NCBI GenBank assembly: GCA_022575985.1
Contig: JAKSXM010000107.1
Location: 4,650,001-4,714,000 of the forward strand
From: Anagrus nilaparvatae
Taxonomy: Eukaryota > Arthropoda > Insecta > Hymenoptera > Mymaridae
Direction: 5' to 3'
DNA: 64,000 nucleotides
Each line of letters starts with the position of its first letter. Position 1 is the first letter of the stretch. Below are positions 57,171 through 64,000 of this stretch, piece after piece. A program made the position numbers and the translations under genes. The notes under the pieces were generated by a model. That model made no database searches, was not told the DNA's origin, and saw only the letters and a list, made by a program, of their open reading frames with translations.

Positions 57171-59980
57171 TTTGGTTCCTCAAAGAGGAACCATTGTGTT
57201 AGGTCAAAATTTGATTTTCTATTTTTGGCATATAAGCACGTTTTGGGACCCCGGGAAGCTAAAAAACCTGTTTTTAAAAAAAGTCTGTATGTGTGTGTGT
57301 GTGTGTGTGTATACGTACGTACGTATGTAATTTCACAAATATTATGGAATTAAGACCTAATTTTTTTTTCAAAAATTTTTTCACCAAAAAAGCTCGAGGT
57401 ACTTTTTTTTTTTTTTATTTGGATGTAATACCTCATTTATTTCCATGAAACTACTTATATTTGAAAGTATGGTTTTTACATGATATCTCGAATCGGATAC
57501 TTAATTTTCTGAAAATTTTTTTCACAAAAAAATACAAAAAATACAAATTTTTTTTTTCTTTTTGGACGTAGTACCTAATTTATTTCCATGGAAGTACTAG
57601 TTTTAAGAACCTTGTTTATTGTTATTTTTTGGATCTGATACTTAATTTTTCAAAATTTTTTTTGTCAAAATTAAAAAAATAGAAAAATAAAAAAAAATGC
57701 AATATTTTTTTTTTTTTTTGGGTGTAATACCTCATTTAATTCTATGAAAGTACTAATATCTGAAAATATTATAACTAGTGATATTTCAAAACTATTATCG
57801 AATTAAGACCTAATTTTTTTTTCAAACATTTTTTTATCAAAAAATCTCAAACCCCCCTTTTTTTTTTTTAATTTGGATGTAATACCTCATTTATTTCCAT
57901 GAAAGTACTTATATTTGAAAGTATAGTTTTCAAATGATATCTCGAATCGGATACTTAATTTTCTGAAAATTTTTTTTCTAAAATTTTTTTCACAAAAAAA
58001 TACAAAAAATACCAATTTTTTTTTTCTTTTTGGACTTAGTACCTAATTTATTTTCATGGAAGTACTAGTTTTAAGAACCTCGTTTACAGTAATTTTTTGG
58101 ATCTGATACTTAATTTTTTCAAAATTTTTTTTGTCAAAATTAAAAAAAAAGAAAAATAAAAAAAACTGCAATATATTTTTTTTTTTTTGGTGTAATACCT
58201 CATTGAATTCTATGAAAGTACTAATATCTGAAAATATTGTAACTAGTGATATTTCAAAACCATTATCGAATTAAGACCTAATTTTTTTTTCAAACATTTT
58301 TTTATCAAAAAATCTCAAACCCCCCCTTTTTTTTTTTATTTTGGATGTAATACCTCATTTATTTCCATGAAAGTACTTATACTTGAAAGTATGGTTTTTA
58401 CTTGATATCTCCAATCTGATACTTAATTTTTTGAAAATTTTTTAACTAAAATTTTTTTCACAAAAAAATAGAAAAAATACGAAACTTTTTTTTCTTGTTG
58501 GACGTAGTACCTAATTTATTTCCATGGAAGTACTAGTTTTAAGAACCTCGTTTACAGTAATTTTTTGGAATTTATACATAATTTTTTCAAAATTTTTATT
58601 CTCTAAATTAAAAAAAAAGAAAAATAAAAAAAATTGCAATATTTTTTTGGTGTAATACCTCTTTTAATTCTATGAAAGTACTAATATTTTAAAATATTGT
58701 AACCAGTGATATTCCAAAACAATTATCGAACGAATACCTAACTTTTTTCCAAAAATTTTTTTATTAAAAAAATCTCAAAATACTTTTTTTTTTTTTAATT
58801 TGGATGTAATACCTCATTCATTTCCATGAAAGTACTTATACTTGAAAGTATGGTTTTTACTCGATATCTTGAATCTGATAATGAATTTTTTGAAAATTTT
58901 TTTCTCCAAAATCTTCGTTACAAAAAAATACATAAAACACCAAATTTATTTTTCGTTTTGGACATATCTAATTTATTTTAATGAGAGTACAAGTTTTAGA
59001 AATTTAGTTTATAGTAATTTTTTGTATCCGATCACAATTTTTTTTTTTATTTTGATATAAATTATAACACACAAGAAAGAGTGATGGAAATCTTTCCTCT
59101 TTTTGACTTCATTGGGTTATTTTGCTCGTTGCTATGTTTATTTATGTATGCAGCTTAATGAAATTATAAACAATAATAAACAGCCTAAAAATATTAAATG
59201 GTTATGTTTGCATTTTAAAATTAAGATTTAAAAGTTATATTGGCATTTTTTAAAGAATCAAACAATTTATAGAATTAAATAATTTATTATTTTGTGATTA
59301 ATAGAAATAATATAAATAATGTTAAAATCTTGAAGCAATTAATGTGGCTATTTTTTTTATTACAAAAAATATTATTATTATTATTATTATTATCATTGCT
59401 GCGGAAGATTGGTCAAATGCAAGAAGTACACTGAGAAAATAAATTATAAGAAATTATTATAAATTCTGGTAAAAACTCCTATCTTTTTATAATAATTGAG
59501 CGAATATTTGTAATTTTCGCATCGTTACCAACCATTTCTTTGACAAAACAAAAAAATCATGTTACTCAATATTTTAATTATTAAGGGATACAAATTTTTG
59601 AAATAATAACAGCCTTTACGAGCAAATTTTATTAAGGGATAATTATATATTAATAATGATAATAATAATAATTATATATTAATAATAATTATATATTCTA
59701 ATAAAATTTTACAAAAAAATAATAAAATTAGCTTTTTTTATATTTATCTCTTTTTAATTATGCAAAAATGATTTAAAATCCATTAACGCCGTTGCGATCA
59801 ATCCATGGACGCTAGAATTTTTACTTTAATAACAAAATGATCTTAATGGTCTACTTTACCTAGTAAAAAAGAAAAATGTATGTATAATTGCATGGTTGTA
59901 ATCAATAATATTTATTGCATATTGAAGTTTAAAGACCATTGTTTGAGGAACCTCAGTGCCAGCTAGTTGGCAGGGTATTT
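57171..59980 (+). mobile_element. DINE/Helentron-like element, copy E, with three-monomer array
   Basis: 5' end TTTTGGTTCCTCAAAGAGGAACC, conserved block, GT/ACGT microsatellite (57,291-57,328). The array has a three-monomer period. Type A (GGATGTAATACCTCATTTATT) starts at 57,421, 57,875, 58,343 and 58,802. Type B (GGACGTAGTACCTAATTTATT) starts at 57,564, 58,032 and 58,500. Type C (GGTGTAATACCTCATTTAATT) starts at 57,720, 58,189 and 58,649. Each monomer is about 143-157 bp and each trimer about 454-468 bp. After 59,040 the sequence is unrelated, with a (TTA)n run near 59,370. The 3' block (GAGGAACCTCAGTGCCAGCT to AGGGTATTTTT) lies at 59,945-59,980; this may be one element with an insertion or two truncated copies. 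Confidence 0.72.
57421..58960 (+). repeat. Higher-order tandem array (A-B-C trimer)
   Basis: Three complete A-B-C trimers plus the start of a fourth, each of about 460 bp. All monomers share the order: a CCTCATTT-like start, a CATGAAAGTACT-like string, GATATCTCGAATCTGATAC and then poly-A/T. Types differ in a few fixed positions and repeat in fixed order, so the trimer is the unit of amplification. Confidence 0.75.
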
Positions 59981-60835
59981 TTATTTATCAGCATAAATTT
60001 TGGTAAAAAATCTAATAATATTAATTATTTTTACGTAAAAAAAACGCTGCCGAACTATTGGCATTTTATTTATTCATTTATTTATTAGAAAAACTTTCAT
60101 TTAGAAAAATTCATCAAGTACAAAGTTTTTTATTTTTTTGAAGCAAAAACTAAGTAACAAAGATTTCCCAGAAAATTAAGACTATGAGAAAAAATTAGTT
60201 ATTAGGAATCATTCAATAAGCAGAAAAATAGTTATGGACAAAATAATTTTTTTTCCAAAATTTTTCATGCCAATTTTTTAGCTCCACCTGGGCTAAGGAG
60301 CTTGGAAAAAAAATCCTTTGGTGAAAAGTCAGAACACTTGCTCTTAAATATGTCCAGCCATTTTTGGCCCTATCGGGTAATTATTGTTTATGTTTTGGCC
60401 TGATAAAGTTGGGTAAAATCGTGTATTTTTTAAAACATTTTCAGTTTTTGGCCAGCAGCGTGAACATTATTTATTTTAAACAGCCAAATTTTTTAACATT
60501 TATTTCAAGTTGTTTGTAATTCAAGTTTTGGTTGTAATTTTTCGTCTGCAAGCAGATTTAGCCGTTTAAAATTGTCTATTTTATGTTTATAACGGTAAAT
60601 GCTCTTTTTTGTCGGGCGAAATTAAAGAAAAATGGCTGATCTAATTGAAATGTTGCATATGACATGAAATTTTGGCGTTAACCTTAGCTTTGAAATGGTT
60701 CATTGTACATCTCGTTATCATTAGCCAAAAAAAAGTTATGGCAAAAATTCCTTTTTTTGTAGCAATTACAAAAAATTTTTATAGTTAATCCATTAGGTCC
60801 CTCTGTTTCTAAGTGTTATGAAAAATTTTCGTACA
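59981..60835. other. Spacer
   Basis: No gene recognised on either strand. Confidence 0.3.
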
Positions 60836-61495
60836 ATTTCGAACTTAGAATTATTTTAATTTAGACACTTAGAATGATTTGAGTTTAGATTTAGAACTGA
60901 AAATTCTTTTCATTTAGGGACTTTGAATAATTTTGATTTAGGGACTTAAAATAATTTTTAATTCCAAACTTAGAATAATTTCGATAAAGGGGTAAAGAAT
61001 AATGGATTTTAAGAGCTGAAAACTATTTTTTTTTTTGGCTTAAGGCAAGTTTCTTTGCTATGAGCGCTATTTTGAAGGATATTTTGAATTGGGCTTTAAT
61101 AAAAACCACTGTGCATTTAAGGGTGGATCTAGAAAATTTGGGGGGGGGTAATTTGAATCAAATTACAAAAAATTTGCTACAAAAGGTCCTTAAAATGATA
61201 ACATGGAACAAGTTTATAGGGAGGGGGTACTTCAGAACTTAAAACCAGGGGGGAGGATCAAATTTGTCCTATTTAAGAAGGGGGGTGGGGTCAAACGATA
61301 CTTGGAATAATTAGGAGACTTTGAAAAATCTGGGCTTAAGGACTTAGGATAATACAGGTTTATGGACTTAGAATAATATTGATTTAGGAACTTGGAATAA
61401 TTCAGGTTTAGGGACTTAGAATAATATCGATTAAGAGACTTAGAATAATTCAGGTTTAGGGAATCAAAATAGTTTGGGTTTAGAAACTTAACAGC
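60836..61495. repeat. Degenerate minisatellite around TTTAGGGACTTAGAATAAT
   Basis: Units of roughly 22-28 bp with the core GGGACTTAGAATAAT recur at 60,838-61,000 and again at 61,310-61,490, on both sides of a G-rich stretch (61,120-61,300) with runs such as GGGGGGGGG. The unit is not the insect telomere repeat TTAGG. The open frame at 61,060-61,242 lies in the G-rich part and is not convincing. Confidence 0.6.
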
Positions 61496-61780
61496 TAGTA
61501 AGGTGATAATTAGAAATTATAAAATTAGTAAAATTAATTACGACTTTTTTCAATTTTTTTTACATTTTGGGGTACTTATCACCCCCAGGGTTGCAAATAT
61601 TGTTACTTTTTCGGCTGTAAAACGAAAAGGGGCAACAAAAAACTTAATAACGTTTTTTTCATTTTTTAAAATTTAGGGGTAGTTTTCACACCCCCCCCCC
61701 CACCTGGGGAGTGGTGTAATTAATTTCATAATAGTAAATATACGATAAAATATTTTCAAAAAGTTGATCCAAATACAAAA
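61496..61780. other. Spacer
   Basis: Contains a run of C (about 61,692-61,703); nothing else seen. Confidence 0.3.
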
Positions 61781-61786
61781 AAAAAA

Positions 61787-62828
61787 CGCTGCCAAGTAAT
61801 TGGCACTATGGTTCCTCATTAACAATAACAAAATGTTCTTAATGGTCTATTTTATCTAATAAAAATGATAATTCTAGATATTAGTACTTTCATGGAAAAA
61901 AATTAAATACTACGTCCCAAAAGAAAAAAGATATTGCTATTTTTTTAATTTTTTTATGTAAACAATTTTTAGAAAAAAATTTTTAAAAAATTAAGTATCA
62001 ATTGGAGATATAGAGTAAAAACGATGATTCTACATATAAGTACTTTAATAGGAAAAAATTAGGTATTACGTCCAAATAGAAAAAAAATAATGCTGTTTCT
62101 TTAATTTTTTTATGCAAAAAATTTTGAGAGAAAAATTTTCAAAAAATTAAGTTTCAGTACCAAAATATTGACTAAAAAGTATACTTCTAAAACTAGTACT
62201 CCCACAGAAAAAAATGAGGTACTACTTTCAAAAAGCAAAAAAATATTGCTGTTTTTTTTATTTTTTTATGCAAAAAGTTTTGAGAAAAAAAAGTTCAAAA
62301 AATTAAGTGTCAGATTGGAGATATCGAGTAATAACGATATTTTCAGATATTGGCACTTTCATAAGCAAAAACTAGGTACTATATCCAAAAAGAAAAAAAA
62401 TATTGCAGTTTTTTTTATTTTTATTTTTTTTAAATGTTGAGAACAAAAATTTTGAAAAAATTAAGTATCAGGTCCAAAAAATTACTATAAACGATATTTC
62501 TAAAACTAGTACTTCAACAGAAATAAATTAAGTACTGCGACCATAAAGAAAAAAAAAATTGGTATTTTTTGTATTTTTTGGTGAAAAAAATTTTGGGAAA
62601 AAAATTTTCAAAAAATTAAGTATCAGATTCGAGATATCGAGTAAAAACCATACTTTCAAATATAAGTACTTTAATGGAAATAAATGAGGTATTACATCCA
62701 AATTAAAAAAAAAAAAAGTACCTCGAGCTTTTTTGGTGAAAAAAATTTTGAAAAAAAAATTAGGTCTTAATGTCGTGTTGGCTGTGAAATATCACCGGTT
62801 ACAGTGCGACATACATACATACATACAT

Positions 62829-62863
<35 letters not shown>

Positions 62864-62983
62864 GACTTTTTTTAAAAACTGGTTTTTTAGCTTCCTGAGG
62901 TCTCAAAACCTGCTTATATGCCAAAAAATCAGAAAAAAAATTTTGGCCGATCACAATGGTTCTTCTATGAGGAACCAATAAGG
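61787..62983 (-). mobile_element. DINE/Helentron-like element, copy F
   Basis: Reverse orientation: the 3' hairpin (GCCAAGTAATTGGC) and GGTTCCTCATT lie at the left, then at least six monomers, a (CATA)n/(CA)n microsatellite (62,814-62,863) and the 5' block at the right (AACCTGCTTATATGCC near 62,907, then TGAGGAACCAATA). Open frames such as 62,168-62,440 and 62,733-62,981 (His/Thr/Tyr repeats from the microsatellite) are products of the repeat. Confidence 0.72.
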
Positions 62984-63455
62984 TCATATTTTTTGTATTT
63001 TTTCTTATTCTGAGGGTAGTTTTAATCCCCCTATTATTAAACCTTATATGTCAATTTCAGGCCATTATAAAAAAAAAAATCTTCATTAGTTTTTCTAAAA
63101 AAATGGCATTCATTTGATAATTTTAGCGAAACCTCCAAAATATTTAAAAACAACCCCTAAAAAAGGGTGGTTTTCACTATTTACAGGGTGTTTGAGAAAT
63201 TTCTGACATTAAAATCGTAATCAGTGACCTAACAAACCCCCTGGTACCTATTTTCACCAAAATTCATTTAATATTGCCCGAGATATTAAATATTTATTTA
63301 TTTTTGTCCAAAAAAAACAGTTTGGCCAATTTTTACAACATTTGGGACCAACTGCAACCAACCAAACTTGTTTACTTTTGAACTAGACACCTTTCTTAAC
63401 AAACTGCAAAAAGTTTCAAGTTAAACTGACTTGCCAGTAATTACTGCTTCATTTT
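62984..63455. other. Spacer
   Basis: No gene recognised. Strings such as AACCCCTAAAAAAGGGTGG recall the interior of the CTCCAGTC foldback but are too short to assign. Confidence 0.3.
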
Positions 63456-63457
63456 AC

Positions 63458-64000
63458 AAAATACCCTGCCAACTAGCTGGCACTAAGGTTCCTCAAACAA
63501 TGAGCTAAATACTTCAATATGCCACAGATATCACCGATTACAACCATGCAATCATACATTCATTTCTATTGACTTTTAAAAGTTAAAAGAAAATTTATGT
63601 ATTGAATTCATTCAACTAAATCTATTTTTTTCAAAATAAAATCTAACGTAATTCATTGGATAATAATTATTCAAGATAGTACTTTCATGGAATTAAATGA
63701 AGTATTACACAAAAAAAAAAATATTGCATTTTTTTTGTTTTTTTAATTTTGAGAAAAAAATTTTGGAAAATTCGGTATCAGATCCAAAAAATTACTATAA
63801 ACGAAATGTCTAAAACTAGTACTCTCATAGAAATAAATTAGGTACTACGTTCAAAAAGAAAAAAAAATTTGGTGTTTTTTGTATTTTTTTATGACAAAAA
63901 TTTTGGGAAAAAAATTTTCAAAAAATTAATTATCAGATTCGAGATATCGAGTAAAAACCATACTTTCAAATATAAGTACTTTCATGGAAATAAATGAGGT
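63458..64000 (-). mobile_element. DINE/Helentron-like element, copy G (runs off the window)
   Basis: Reverse orientation, beginning with the 3' end AAATACCCTGCCAACTAGCTGG and CACTAAGGTTCCTCAAAC, then monomers of the array. The right end is beyond the window. Its terminal region closely matches that of copies A and D (TGAGCTAAATACTTCAATATG). Confidence 0.72.

Noticed and set aside
57421..58960. CRISPR-like interpretation of the regular repeats
   Set aside because: Monomers of about 150 bp without unique spacers are tandem repeats of a eukaryotic element, not a CRISPR array.
60836..61495. TTTAGGG-containing repeats as telomeric sequence
   Set aside because: The unit is about 22-28 bp and degenerate; the usual insect telomere repeat is TTAGG in perfect tandem.
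62733..62987. Open frames with His-Thr or Cys-Val repeats
   Set aside because: They come from the (CATA)n/(CA)n microsatellite within a DINE-like element read in either direction.

Overview
The window is strongly AT-rich, intron-containing, repeat-dense nuclear DNA from an insect. The evidence is a ZAD-C2H2 zinc-finger gene (an arthropod-specific architecture), a seven-transmembrane insect odorant receptor gene whose last exons have the hymenopteran look, a multiplexin collagen, and arthropod-type transposons (piggyBac-like, MULE, Penelope-like, R1-like, Jockey-like). A hymenopteran, perhaps a parasitoid wasp, is my best guess. No species can be named from the sequence alone.

Left third (1-27 kb), the gene-rich part. 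A type XV/XVIII collagen (multiplexin) runs rightwards at 2.95-8.21 kb. It enters from beyond the left edge or from an exon I could not find, and ends in a complete endostatin domain. Next come a one-exon GSKIP homologue (9.42-9.81 kb), a four-exon leftward ZAD zinc-finger gene (10.5-12.9 kb), a nine-exon rightward USP39 homologue (14.27-16.39 kb) that shares an upstream interval with the zinc-finger gene, and a five-exon SMYD4-type gene (24.46-26.63 kb). All exon joins given here keep the reading frame. The proteins serve basement membrane, GSK3/PKA signalling, transcription, pre-mRNA splicing and protein or lysine methylation. They do not form one pathway.

Between and beyond the genes (16.6-24 kb and 27-64 kb) the DNA is mostly nested transposable elements. 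They include a MULE with 9-bp target duplications and a transposase fragment, a 5'-truncated Penelope-like element with a GIY-YIG domain and a hammerhead-like motif, and a piggyBac-like foldback inside another inverted-repeat element. There are four copies of a foldback family that begins GGGT and makes 4-bp target duplications. An R1-like fragment, rich in G and C, sits inside a Jockey-like fragment. A 5.9 kb inverted-repeat element contains a deleted LTR retrotransposon and a second foldback. At least seven copies occur of a family that resembles Helentron/DINE-1 elements and carries a three-monomer higher-order tandem array.

Two events stand out. Inside the 27.7-30.1 kb foldback there is a second TIR element (28,158-29,192), and it carries a decayed piece of the host pyruvate dehydrogenase E2 gene (DLAT): lipoyl domain, proline-rich linker and the start of the E3-binding domain. 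And the odorant receptor gene (46.05-52.57 kb) is interrupted in its second exon by a 2.3 kb member of the GGGT family. Removing the element and one copy of its 4-bp duplication gives a continuous 374-codon reading frame, so the receptor was intact until that insertion.
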